Source: Acidobacteriaceae bacterium
GTDB taxonomy: Bacteria; Acidobacteriota; Terriglobia; Terriglobales; Acidobacteriaceae
DNA: 49,054 nucleotides
Direction: 5' to 3'
Assembly (NCBI GenBank): GCA_003170825.1
Contig: PMYL01000044.1
Coordinates: forward strand, 1 to 49,054
Below are positions 15,463 through 23,367 of this stretch, one piece after another. Each line of letters opens with the position of its first letter. Position 1 is the first letter of the stretch. The notes under the pieces are model-generated. The model was not told the DNA's origin. It ran no database searches and worked only from the letters and a program-made list of their open reading frames with translations. A program made the position numbers and the translations under genes.

Positions 15463-18400
15463 TCACAGCACCCGTCCCAGCCACTTCCCCGTATGCGAGT
15501 GCAGATTCCCCGCAATCTCCTCCGGCGTGCCTTCGGCCACAATACGGCCGCCGCCTTCGCCGCCCTCCGGCCCCAGGTCGATCACCCAGTCGGCGCACTT
15601 GATCACGTCCAGATTGTGCTCGATCACGATCAGCGAACCGCCACCGTCGATCAGCTTCCTAAAGGCCGTCAGCAGCTTGGAAACATCGTCAAAGTGCAGC
15701 CCGGTCGTCGGCTCGTCCAGAATGTAAAGCACGCGGCTGGCCTGCGAGGGCTTGACGTTGGCGTTGACCGCGCGCACCTGCGCCAGATGCGCCGCCAGCT
15801 TCACGCGCTGCGCCTCCCCGCCTGACAGCGTAGTCGCCGACTGGCCCAGCCGCAGGTACCCCAGCCCGATCTCGTCCAGCACCGCCAGTTTTTCCAAGAG
15901 CCGCGTCTGCCCGGCAAAGAAGCGCAACGCCTCCTTCACCGTCATCTGCAGCACATCGTGGATGTTCTTGCCCTTGTACTCGACCTGAAGCACCCGGGCC
16001 TGGTAGCGCGTGCCGTTGCAGTCCTCGCACGGCAGCTCCACGTCGGCCAGGAACTGCATCTCCACCGTCACCGTCCCGTCGCCCTCGCAGGTGTTGCAGC
16101 GTCCGCCGGGCACATTGAACGAAAAGTGCCCCGGCGTCAGCGACAGCCGCTTGGACTCCGGCTGCGCGGCAAACAGTTCGCGCACCAGATCGAATCCCTT
16201 GATGTACGTAATTGGATTCGAGCGCGGCGTCCGCCCAATCGGCGTCTGGTCCACCAGCACCACGTCGTTCAGCCGCTCCACTCCGGTCAGCGATTTATAA
16301 ACGGACGATGGGTCGGCGCCGTCCGACTGCCCCAGCGCCCGCGCCACGGCCCTGTACAGCACCTGGTGCACCAGCGTCGACTTGCCCGACCCCGAAACCC
16401 CGGTAATCGCCACCAGCAGCCCCAGCGGAATCTCCACATCCAGGCCGTGTATATTGTTCGCCTGCGCCCCGCGCAGCAGCAGCCGTTCCCTCCCCGGCGC
16501 GCGCCGCCGCGCGGGCACCGGAATCGAAACCTGCCCCGAAAGGTAGCGCCCGGTCAGCGAGTCGGGGTTGGCCTCGATCTCCGCCAACACCCCCTCCGCC
16601 AGCAGCTTGCCGCCAAACTCGCCCGCTCCCGGTCCCAAATCCAGCAGATGATCGGCAGCCCGCAGCACGTCCGCATCGTGCTCCACCACCAGGATCGTGT
16701 TGCCCAGGTCGCGCAGCTCCTCAAGAATGGCTATCAGCCGCGCCGTGTCCCGCGAATGCAGTCCGATCGAAGGCTCATCCAGAACATACTGCGCCCCCAC
16801 CAGCTGCGATCCCAGCGAGGTAGCCAGTTGAATCCGCTGCGCCTCCCCGCCCGACAGCGACGACGCCAGCCGGTCAAGCGTCAGGTATTCCAGGCCCACC
16901 GCATCCAGAAAACTCAGCCGCTGCCGCACCTCGTGCAGAATCGGCCCGGCAATCTCCTCCTGCATCGGCGAAAGCTTCAGCGCCCCAAAGAACTCCTTCG
17001 CCTGCGCAATCGTCAGCGCCGTCGCCTGGCAGATATTCTGGCCATCGATCCGCACTGAGCGAGCTTCGGCCCGCAGCCGCTGTCCGCGGCAATCCGGGCA
17101 TTCCGCATAGCCCCGATACTTGCTGAGCATCACCCGCACGTGCAGCTTGTACCTCTTGCGCTCCATCTGTGCAAAGAAGCCGTAGACGCCCACAAAGCTG
17201 CCCTTGCCGCGCAGCACCGTCTCCCGCGCTTGCTCGGGCAGGTCGCGCCACGGCACATCCAGCCGGACACCCAACTCCGGCGCCTGCTTGCGAAACTCCG
17301 TGAACCACGGCCGGTACTTGGGCCGGTTCCATGGGTCGATGGCGCCATCGTTCAGGCTCAGCCCCTTGTCCGGAATCACCAGGTTCAGGTCGAAGTCCAC
17401 TGTATTGCCGAACCCCTGGCAGCGCGGACAGGCGCCGAAGGGGTTGTTGAAGCTGAACAGCCGCGGCTCCGGCTCCTTGCCCGGCCGGTGGCAGCTCTTG
17501 CACTCATACGCGCCGGAAAAGCGATGCCGCTTGCGTTCCGCCGTCTCCTCCCGCGGCTTCAGGGTCCCCACACCGGGGTCCCCAAGAAGCGGTCCTTGCT
17601 TCTTGGGGTGGACGGACAGGTCTTCGTCCGTGGGGCGGGGAACTTCTTCAAAGATCACCTCGCCGCCCTCGCGGTAGGCAATCTCCGCCGCGTCCACGAT
17701 GCGCGAGCGATTCTCCGCACTCACCACAATCCTGTCCAAAAGCACAAACACGGGAAGCGTAAAGTCCAGGTCCAGCAGCGACTCCGGCGTCGAAAACTCG
17801 AAGATCCTGCCCTGTTGGTAGAGCCGGTTGAACCCATTCCCGCGCAGTTCCGTCAGCCGCGCCTTCAGAGTCTCCGTGTGCGGCGAATCGCCTCCCGTCA
17901 CCACCGGCTTGGCCTTCCCGGCCGGCTTTACCGCACGCCCCGCGGTCTTCACCGCCTTCGCCGCCGGCTTCGCTCCCGCCTCCGCCACCGGTGTCGCGTT
18001 CACCACCGGAAACAGCGCATTCAGCCGCGTTCCCTCGCCCAGCCCCAGCGTCGCCTCGGCAATCTCGTCCATCGAGTCGCGCTTCACCAGTCCGTCGCAG
18101 AAGACGCAGTGCACCGTCCCGCAGCGCGCATACAAGAGGCGCATGTAGTCGTAGATCTCCGTCGCCGTGGCCACCGTAGACCGCGGGTTCCGCGTGGTGT
18201 TCTTCTGCTTGATGGCGATGGCCGGCGCCAGCCCGTCGATCAGGTCCACGTCCGGCTTCTCGATCCGCTCCAGAAACTGCCGCGCATACGCCGAAAGCGA
18301 CTCCACATACCGCCGCTGCCCCTCCGCATAGATCGTGTCGAAGGCCAGCGAACTCTTCCCCGACCCCGAAACCCCGCTGATCACCGTCAGCTTCCCATGG

Positions 18401-18468
18401 GGAATATCGCAGGAGATGTTCTTCAGGTTGTGTGTCCGCGCGCCGCGGATGATGATGGCGTCATTCAA
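15463..18468 (-). CDS. uvrA: Excinuclease ABC subunit A
   Basis: The damage-recognition ATPase of nucleotide excision repair, 1001 aa. It has two ABC ATPase modules: Walker [10 protein letters not shown] (about residue 34) and GVSGSGKST (about 690), signatures LSGGEAQR twice, and zinc-finger cysteines including [17 protein letters not shown]...CPRC and CNTCEGDG...CEDCNG. The first zinc region is followed by a low-complexity Ala/Lys insertion ([19 protein letters not shown]). Between roughly residues 276 and 305 the coding DNA is made of two perfect hairpins of a dispersed repeat, giving [20 protein letters not shown] in frame. Both insertions fall in regions expected to be surface-exposed. 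The gene is otherwise intact. Three tiny genes lie upstream on the same strand, 366 bp away. Confidence 0.97.
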   Translation of the reverse strand: MNDAIIIRGARTHNLKNISCDIPHGKLTVISGVSGSGKSSLAFDTIYAEGQRRYVESLSAYARQFLERIEKPDVDLIDGLAPAIAIKQKNTTRNPRSTVATATEIYDYMRLLYARCGTVHCVFCDGLVKRDSMDEIAEATLGLGEGTRLNALFPVVNATPVAEAGAKPAAKAVKTAGRAVKPAGKAKPVVTGGDSPHTETLKARLTELRGNGFNRLYQQGRIFEFSTPESLLDLDFTLPVFVLLDRIVVSAENRSRIVDAAEIAYREGGEVIFEEVPRPTDEDLSVHPKKQGPLLGDPGVGTLKPREETAERKRHRFSGAYECKSCHRPGKEPEPRLFSFNNPFGACPRCQGFGNTVDFDLNLVIPDKGLSLNDGAIDPWNRPKYRPWFTEFRKQAPELGVRLDVPWRDLPEQARETVLRGKGSFVGVYGFFAQMERKRYKLHVRVMLSKYRGYAECPDCRGQRLRAEARSVRIDGQNICQATALTIAQAKEFFGALKLSPMQEEIAGPILHEVRQRLSFLDAVGLEYLTLDRLASSLSGGEAQRIQLATSLGSQLVGAQYVLDEPSIGLHSRDTARLIAILEELRDLGNTILVVEHDADVLRAADHLLDLGPGAGEFGGKLLAEGVLAEIEANPDSLTGRYLSGQVSIPVPARRRAPGRERLLLRGAQANNIHGLDVEIPLGLLVAITGVSGSGKSTLVHQVLYRAVARALGQSDGADPSSVYKSLTGVERLNDVVLVDQTPIGRTPRSNPITYIKGFDLVRELFAAQPESKRLSLTPGHFSFNVPGGRCNTCEGDGTVTVEMQFLADVELPCEDCNGTRYQARVLQVEYKGKNIHDVLQMTVKEALRFFAGQTRLLEKLAVLDEIGLGYLRLGQSATTLSGGEAQRVKLAAHLAQVRAVNANVKPSQASRVLYILDEPTTGLHFDDVSKLLTAFRKLIDGGGSLIVIEHNLDVIKCADWVIDLGPEGGEGGGRIVAEGTPEEIAGNLHSHTGKWLGRVL
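17575..17640. repeat. Dispersed palindromic repeat inside uvrA
   Basis: Two adjacent hairpins lie within the uvrA frame. The first has an 11-bp perfect stem CCCCAAGAAGC/GCTTCTTGGGG (17580-17608, loop GGTCCTT). The second has ACGGAC/GTCCGT (17612-17631, loop AGGTCTTC). The second shares the core GAC(A/G)GGTCTTCGTC and trailing GGGG with elements at 33823-33850 and 49001-49028. Confidence 0.85.
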
Positions 18469-18834
18469 AGGGAAGCACCAGGCGAGAAGTCGGCCGGCCG
18501 CGCCCCTGTCCCCTCAGCGAGGCTCAGGACGCAACCAGCCATTCTTCATTATAGGGCGTGGGGCAACCCGTGCCCCGCTCCCCCGGAACCCGTGTTCTTC
18601 AATCTGAGAAGTACCGGGCTTAAAAGGACGCGCGGGCTGAGCGGCGCCATGGCGGCCTATCGAATGAGCATTCTCTCTTACAGGAATCCGCGCTGAAAGG
18701 CCTTCGTGGCGGGGAACACGTGCAGATCTGCCGCCACGCTCTTCAAGCGCGCCTGCAGCAACACTGAACATGCTGAGGCCTTCAGATTCGACTTACTCCG
18801 CGGCCTCGCCGACCCGTAGTTGCTTCAGCAGAGC
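18469..18834. other. Upstream region of uvrA without a convincing gene
   Basis: Holds the likely uvrA promoter region. An 8-bp dyad CGTGGCGG/CCGCCACG (18705-18738) is present. An 85-codon minus-strand frame (18514-18771) is Arg/Pro/Gly-rich, lacks a ribosome-binding site and is treated as chance. Confidence 0.5.
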
Positions 18835-19032
18835 TTAAGCCGCAAGAGCACCAAGTTGGAAATAACTCGACTGCAGATCGTCCTCTGGTTCGCGGTCAAG
18901 CACTCCAGCCAGGCCCATTAGGACCGCCGAAGCGCATGCCGGGCACTGCTTCGCGCAGTTGCCAACGCAGTTGCAATCCTGGCAAAGGTACGCATTGGCC
19001 AAGGGGATATGTTGCAACGTGGCGTGTTTCAT
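18835..19032 (-). CDS. Small Cys-rich protein, CQDC/CPAC type (paralogue 1)
   Basis: A 65-aa protein starting ATG 19032 after GGAGTG. It contains HIPLANAYLCQDCNCVGNCA then QCPACASAVLMGLAGV. The CxxC-x(n)-CxxC arrangement suggests a zinc-ribbon or rubredoxin-like knuckle. It is paralogous to 19245-19439 (shared ATLQHIPL, AYLCQDC, VGN, QCPACAS, VLMGLAGV and an acidic RE stretch), so a tandem duplication has been kept under selection for the cysteines, which supports real coding. No signal peptide is seen. The frame is open 49 codons further upstream, but homology to the neighbour sets the start. I recall similar short proteins in other Acidobacteria, unnamed. Function unknown. Confidence 0.8.
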   Translation of the reverse strand: MKHATLQHIPLANAYLCQDCNCVGNCAKQCPACASAVLMGLAGVLDREPEDDLQSSYFQLGALAA

Positions 19033-19244
19033 GGGTTCACTCCGATACTTGTGGCGTTGGGCAAGAGCGTTCGCGGTGCCGACCCCCAATCGCTCTTCCT
19101 TACTTAGGGATAACGTAAGTTGACGCAAAGTTGCTTTTTCTTTCACTTCGCTCGTCGACTGCATTCCCGGCCGATCCACCCTGCGATCTTACTAAGGGCC
19201 TTGACTTGCATAAACTTCCGGCAAATCGAAGAACTCAGGAGCCC

Positions 19245-19439
19245 TCACGCCGCCATCGCCGGAAACAGGAGCAACTCCGCCCCCTCGGCCTCTTCTTCGC
19301 GGGCAAACACCCCCGCCAACCCCATCAGTACCTCCGACGCGCACGCCGGGCACTGTATCGAGCTGTTGCCGACTGCGTCGCAGTCCTGGCAGAGGTAAGC
19401 CGAGTTAAGCGGTATATGCTGTAGCGTCGCGCTGGTCAA
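19245..19439 (-). CDS. Small Cys-rich protein, CQDC/CPAC type (paralogue 2)
   Basis: A 64-aa paralogue of 18835-19032. It runs ATLQHIPLNSAYLCQDCDAV, then QCPACASEVLMGLAGVF and an acidic tail REEEAEGAELLL. Four cysteines in two CxxC pairs are kept; paralogue 1 has two extra (CNCVGNC). The start is TTG at 19439 by homology, with GGGTGAGA close upstream. The 212-bp gap to paralogue 1 holds no other gene. Likely a metal-binding or adaptor protein; nothing in the context fixes the role. Confidence 0.8.
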   Translation of the reverse strand: MTSATLQHIPLNSAYLCQDCDAVGNSSIQCPACASEVLMGLAGVFAREEEAEGAELLLFPAMAA

Positions 19440-19517
19440 TGTCTCACCCTATTCTTCTGGCATGCACCAGTTTCTTCTATGCCCCTCTATCTGGATTGAA
19501 AGTCCCTGGGATGCCGG

Positions 19518-19685
19518 TTATTTTGAAAAGAGATTGCTGTTGTCCTTGTCGAATTTCTGTTCCGTCTTTGCAGCCTTCGTTGCGGCCTCTTCGGCCACGC
19601 GGTTGATTGTCTTCGCCGCTGTTGCGTCTGACACCGTCTCGTCGTCCAGCTTAGTCACTTCCGGGTTTTCAAATTGCTCGGGCAT
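19518..19685 (-). CDS. Small acidic/helical hypothetical protein, 55 aa
   Basis: Starts ATG 19685 with GAGGAGAAC a few bases upstream, a strong ribosome-binding site, and ends TAA at 19518. The product reads MPEQFENPEVTKLDDETVSD followed by ATAAKTINRVAEEAATKAAK and TEQKFDKDNSNLFSK. It is charged, cysteine-free and probably alpha-helical. No family is recognised. It lies 78 bp upstream of the CQDC/CPAC pair on the same strand, so all three may form one small operon. The good SD and natural codon pattern support a real gene despite its size. Confidence 0.65.
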   Translation of the reverse strand: MPEQFENPEVTKLDDETVSDATAAKTINRVAEEAATKAAKTEQKFDKDNSNLFSK

Positions 19686-19926
19686 GATTGTTCTCCTCTT
19701 CTCACTATGAACCTTCTAGCCGTGAAGTTATGGTCTGTTCTGCTCTCCCTCGTCTGAACTCCCTTGTCAGCCCGCACCGCCGGCCGTAGCGTTTGAAACC
19801 CGCTGGGCAGTCTGCCGTCCTGTCCTCATCCGCGGCAATCCCTCCGATTCCCTCCCCCGCCCAGGCGCGTCGAACCCTCAGCAGTCCCAATCCGTCCCGG
19901 TCAGTTCTGCCCCGGTAAACTGATAA

Positions 19927-21249
19927 GTGAGGTATTCCGTGCTTCGTTTCGCCATTTTAGTCCTGCTCTTCGCCTCGGCAGCCGGGTTCTCCCAAACCCC
20001 TTCTCCGAATCCGGAAAAGCAGCTCCCCGCCGCATCCCAGCCCATCCCCCAGCCCGTTTCCGCCCAGGTCGCAGACGCCGAGGCCGCCATCGTCAAATCC
20101 GATTGGAAGACCGCCGAAGCCAAACTGGACCCTTGGCTCGCCGCCCATCCCGCCGATCCCCGCGCCCTCTTCGACGCCGGCTACGTAGCCGACGCCCAGA
20201 ACCGCCTGGACTCGGCCGCCGGCCTCTACCGCCGCGCCGTCGATGCCGATCCCCAGTCGTTTGAGGCCCATCTCTCCCTCGGGCTGCTCCTGGCGCGTCA
20301 GGGCAATCTGGCCAAAGCCCGCCAGGAGCTGGCCACTGCCACCACCCTCGACCCCGGCGACGCCGGACCCGCCGTCAAAGCCCGCGCCTGGCGCGCCCTG
20401 GCCCAGATCGACCGCAATACGGACACCACTGAAGCCTCCAACGACCTGCTCGAAGCCCTCACGCTCACCTCCGAAACCCCCGCCGACACGCTCCTGGCCG
20501 CCAGCCTTGCCGATCAGGCCGGCCAGTACGACGCCGCTGAAGCCGCCTACCGCCGCATCCTCGCCAAGGACCCCAAATCCGCCCCCGCCAACGCCGGCCT
20601 GGCCCACCTCCTCATCGCCCGCAAGCAGTATCCCGAGGCCGAAACCTTCCTCCGCGCGGCCCTCGAGCAATCCCCAGGCGACCCCGCCCTCACCGCCCAA
20701 CTGGCCACCGTCCTCGCAGCCCAGGACAAGGCTGAGGCCCTGCCGCTCCTCCAAAAGCTCCACGACGCCCACCCCAGCGACGCCGCCATCACCCGCATGT
20801 TGGCTGAAGTCCTGGCCGACGCCGGCGACCCCGCCGGCTCCGACCACCTCTATATTGGACTGCTCGCCGCCAGCCCCAGGGATCCCGCCCTCCTCATCGG
20901 CCACGGCCAGAACCTCATCCGCCAGCTCCGGTACCCTGAAGCCTTTACGGCCTTCGACAAGGCCACCCAGCTCGACCCCGCCAACGCCGACGGCTGGAGC
21001 GGCCTGGCCTTTGCCGCCTCGCGAACCAATCAGCCTTCCATCACAATCCACGCCCTTACCATGCGATCAAAATACCTTCCAGAAGTTCCCTCAACCTACT
21101 TCCTTTGGGCCACTGCATACGATACCCTTCACCAAAAGGCGGCGGCTGCAACCTACTACCATCACTTTTTGAAATCATCCGCCGGAAAATTCCCCGATCA
21201 GGAGTGGCAGGCCCGCCAACGTCTCCTCGTGCTCGAAAAAAAACAGTGA
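19927..21249 (+). CDS. TPR-repeat secreted/periplasmic protein
   Basis: A 440-aa protein starting GTG 19927, or GTG four codons later. The N-terminus LRFAILVLLFASAAGFSQ is a signal peptide. The rest is helical repeat units with the TPR spacing, for example PRALFDAGYVADAQNRLDSA, FEAHLSLGLLLARQGNLAKA, QYDAAEAAYRRILAKDP, KQYPEAETFLRAALEQSPGD and RYPEAFTAFDKATQLDPAN, about ten in all. A periplasmic scaffold or assembly role is typical; no partner is indicated. Downstream lies a short repeat block and then a metallopeptidase. Its coding strand is extremely C-rich at codon position 3, which creates long antisense frames that are not genes. Confidence 0.88.
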   Translation: MRYSVLRFAILVLLFASAAGFSQTPSPNPEKQLPAASQPIPQPVSAQVADAEAAIVKSDWKTAEAKLDPWLAAHPADPRALFDAGYVADAQNRLDSAAGLYRRAVDADPQSFEAHLSLGLLLARQGNLAKARQELATATTLDPGDAGPAVKARAWRALAQIDRNTDTTEASNDLLEALTLTSETPADTLLAASLADQAGQYDAAEAAYRRILAKDPKSAPANAGLAHLLIARKQYPEAETFLRAALEQSPGDPALTAQLATVLAAQDKAEALPLLQKLHDAHPSDAAITRMLAEVLADAGDPAGSDHLYIGLLAASPRDPALLIGHGQNLIRQLRYPEAFTAFDKATQLDPANADGWSGLAFAASRTNQPSITIHALTMRSKYLPEVPSTYFLWATAYDTLHQKAAAATYYHHFLKSSAGKFPDQEWQARQRLLVLEKKQ

Positions 21250-21320
21250 GACCGGCGAAGATACGAACTTGAATTGCGGTAACCTCTGTACAAAGCCGCG
21301 ACGGTCGAAGTGACGAAGGC

Positions 21321-21452
21321 CAGTCGTCAGCCGTCAGTTGTCGGTTTTCTTATTGCCAGTTGTCGGCAACGCTGACCCGCCCACACGCCCAGGCACTGAG
21401 GACTGACCCCTGATCTCTGAGAACTGACCACTGACAACTGAAAACTGACCGC
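21321..21452. repeat. Imperfect inverted/direct repeats of CAGTTGTC/GACAACTG
   Basis: Non-coding DNA after the TPR gene contains CAGTTGTCGG near 21336 and again near 21357, then the opposite orientation in ACTGACCACTGACAACTGAA near 21424-21443. The arms could fold into a long imperfect hairpin. Blocks of ACTGACAACTGA-like repeats occur in many bacterial genomes and are usually dispersed non-coding elements. Confidence 0.55.
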
Positions 21453-21476
21453 TGCCGTTGTGCTACCCTCCATTGG

Positions 21477-22163
21477 GTGTCCCCCGATTTTGTCCCAATC
21501 TTTCAGGAAGAGTACCGGGCCTTGCGTCCCAGGGCGCCCATGCCCCCCATCGCGGTCCGTTTTCGCCGCTTTACCTCGCTGAACACCACCATCCGCCTCC
21601 GCGAAGGGCAGATTCGCGTCAGCCTGTCGGACCTGCTCGAGGGCGCGCCGGAGCCTGTCGCCCGCGCCATCGCCCACATTCTGCTGGCCAAGCTCTACAA
21701 AAAGCCCATCGACGCCGCCCACAACCTGCGTTACAAGCGCTTCGCCTCCTCGGCCGCCGTCACCCGCCAGACCGAGCTGATCCGCGGCGCCCGCGGCAAC
21801 AAGCGCTTCTCCGGCCCCGAGGGCCGCTTCTATCACCTCGAAGAAGTCTTCGACTCGCTCAACCTCCGCTTCTTCGCCGGCCTTCTCGGCCGTCCCGAGC
21901 TCACTTGGAGCGAGCACATGGCCAAGCGGGCTCTCGGCCACTACGACGCCGCCCACAACACCATCGTCGTCAGCCGCGTCTTCGACCGCCCCTCCAGCCC
22001 GCGCTACGCCCTCGAATATCTCCTCTTCCACGAGATGCTTCATCTCAAGCACCCCGTTAAAATGCGCGGCCTGCGCCGCTGCGTCCACTCCCGCGAGTTC
22101 AAGGCCGAGGAGGCCCGCTTCCCGCAACTGAAAGAGGCGCTGGCCTTTATCAAGCGGCTGTAG
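21477..22163 (+). CDS. SprT/YgjP-like zinc metallopeptidase
   Basis: A 228-aa cytosolic protein from GTG 21477, with ATG 21540 as alternative. LLFHEMLHLKHP is an HExxH zinc motif and CVHSREFKAEE supplies a probable third ligand about 20 residues later, the layout of the SprT-like/YgjP (DUF45) family. The middle contains RFYHLEEVFDSLNLRFFAGL and AHNTIVVSRVFDRPS, also typical. No signal peptide or membrane segment is seen. Bacterial members are poorly characterised; the eukaryotic relative SPRTN acts in DNA-protein crosslink repair, so no role is assigned here. It follows the repeat block after the TPR gene. Confidence 0.82.
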   Translation: MSPDFVPIFQEEYRALRPRAPMPPIAVRFRRFTSLNTTIRLREGQIRVSLSDLLEGAPEPVARAIAHILLAKLYKKPIDAAHNLRYKRFASSAAVTRQTELIRGARGNKRFSGPEGRFYHLEEVFDSLNLRFFAGLLGRPELTWSEHMAKRALGHYDAAHNTIVVSRVFDRPSSPRYALEYLLFHEMLHLKHPVKMRGLRRCVHSREFKAEEARFPQLKEALAFIKRL

Positions 22164-22681
22164 CGAAACGAGACACTGCCGTCTGCTGGCATCGGCTGGC
22201 ATTCAAGAAAGCCAGCTCGTGCCAGCCTAGTACCGAGACCGCGTGATTGTGTAATGCCAGGAATGTAGCGCCGGTCTCCAGACCGGCTGTCGTGCGGGCG
22301 TCCACGCCCGCACTTGTCCAGGAGCAATTACCAAATTACACAGCCAAAGCACTAGCGGCTGGTGGGACGCGGCGTCAGCCGCGCCGGGCGGCGGGGGCTG
22401 TGGCCGCCCGGCTGCAAGCCCAGCCCTCCAAGCACAAGAGCGAGCATAGGCGCCAGCGGTGGGACTGGGAACACACGAAAAGGAAAAATCCGCTCGATTA
22501 CGGTATAGCAAATAGGAAGGCGCGCGATTTTGGCAAGATCGCCAATCATGCATCTTCTCAATCAGCGCAAGACGAGTCCGCAATCTTGAGGTAGATTTTC
22601 CCCCGGAAAACTCTGCGCGCCCTCACTGAGACTCTCAAGGAAAACAGGAAAATGCCAAAGAGTTTTTAAGAGGAGTGTTGT
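22164..22681. repeat. Repeat-rich non-coding region with nested hairpins
   Basis: No gene is seen. Several perfect hairpins lie close together: GCCGGTCT-CC-AGACCGGC near 22270-22287 and GTGCGGGCGT-CC-ACGCCCGCAC near 22293-22314. They are flanked by TGTGTAAT near 22247 and its inverse ATTACACA near 22335, like terminal inverted repeats of a roughly 100-bp element. GGCTGGCA/TGCCAGCC forms another hairpin at 22192-22226, and a GC-rich dyad GGGCGGC/GCCGCCC lies near 22386-22410. The last 60 bases hold the strong ribosome-binding site of the following ParD-like gene. Confidence 0.7.
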
Positions 22682-23161
22682 ATGCCGAATCGCAATGTCT
22701 ACCTACCCCCCGATTTGGACGATTTCGTTTTGACCAGCGTCGAGGGCGGACGCCATTCGAATGTCAGCGAACTGGTGCAAGCCGCCTTGCGCGCATTGGA
22801 TCGTGAGGAACGGACTCATGAGGCAAAGCGCGCGGCTTTGCGAGCCGCCATGCATAGGGCCGATGCCAGCAGCATTCAGGAAGGCGACGTCTTTCGGAAG
22901 CTGTGGCTCGCAAAGTTTAAGCAGTTTTCACAGCATGGTGAGCGGGATTGGCATGAGCGGGATCGGCGTGAGCGGGATCGGCGTCTTCTAACCCGACGGA
23001 ACACCGACCCAGCAGGTGGGCATAGTTCCGGACAAGAATGTGCGGCCGGCGATTGGCGTGAGCGGGATCGGCGTGAGCGGGATCGGCGTGTTCTAACCCG
23101 GCGGGACACCGACCCAGCAGGTGGGCATAGTTCCGCACAAGAATGTGCGGCCGGCGATTGA
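22682..23161 (+). CDS. ParD-like antitoxin with repeat-derived C-terminal extension
   Basis: A 159-aa frame from ATG 22682, with AGGAG nine bases upstream. Residues 1-80 look like a ParD/CC2985-type ribbon-helix-helix antitoxin: MPNRNVYLPPDLDDFVLTSV, then SNVSELVQAALRALDREE, ending with IQEGDVFRKLWLAKFKQF. Such proteins bind their own operator and neutralise a ParE toxin. The last 75 residues are unlike any ParD: ERDRR pentapeptides plus two copies of a 35-residue unit (RRNTDPAGGHSSGQECAAGD). They come from a 105-bp tandem DNA repeat. No ParE gene follows, so this is an orphan or decayed module. Whether the tail is harmless cannot be told from sequence. Confidence 0.78.
   Translation: MPNRNVYLPPDLDDFVLTSVEGGRHSNVSELVQAALRALDREERTHEAKRAALRAAMHRADASSIQEGDVFRKLWLAKFKQFSQHGERDWHERDRRERDRRLLTRRNTDPAGGHSSGQECAAGDWRERDRRERDRRVLTRRDTDPAGGHSSAQECAAGD
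22940..23161 (+). repeat. Tandem repeat block in the ParD-like gene
   Basis: A 15-mer GAGCGGGATCGGCGT (first copy varies) occurs at 22940, 22955 and 22970, then at 23060 and 23075. It begins a larger direct repeat with period 105 bp, seen as ACACCGACCCAGCAGGTGGG at 23001 and 23106. Both periods are multiples of three, so the frame survives each duplication. Confidence 0.9.
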
Positions 23162-23353
23162 AGGAATACGGGACGGACGGGACGAAGTTCTGGAAGAGGC
23201 GGTTCGGCAGATCCTGGGTTCAGACACACCGCTCGACAGGATCGAGGGGTAGTGGGTCAGTTTCCGGGCAGCCCGTCACTCTCTCGTCATCGCGCGCAAT
23301 AAGGAATGCGAGAAGCAGCAAATGATGTAAAAGGCTTTAAGTAAGAGAGGTGG

Positions 23354-23359
23354 TATACT
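23354..23359 (+). promoter_or_regulatory. TATACT -10 element close to the start of the pentapeptide gene
   Basis: TATACT lies 8 bp before ATG 23368, which would give a nearly leaderless transcript if that ATG is the start. No clear -35 element is visible. Confidence 0.35.
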
Positions 23360-23367
23360 CGCGCATC

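Noticed and set aside
18514..18771. 85-codon minus-strand frame upstream of uvrA
   Set aside because: Arg/Gly/Pro-biased and without start signals; overlaps probable regulatory DNA.
19462..19710. 82-codon plus-strand frame with hydrophobic look
   Set aside because: Antisense to the better-supported 55-aa gene that has a strong ribosome-binding site.
19705..19890. 61-codon minus-strand frame upstream of the TPR gene
   Set aside because: Low-quality composition and no ribosome-binding site; not conserved in any visible way.
20243..21172. 309-codon Pro/Ser-rich frame inside the TPR gene
   Set aside because: Product of extreme C-rich third positions in another frame; the TPR frame explains the region.
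22940..23161. Regularly repeated block considered as a CRISPR array
   Set aside because: Units are contiguous and coding in frame, with no unique spacers and no cas genes.
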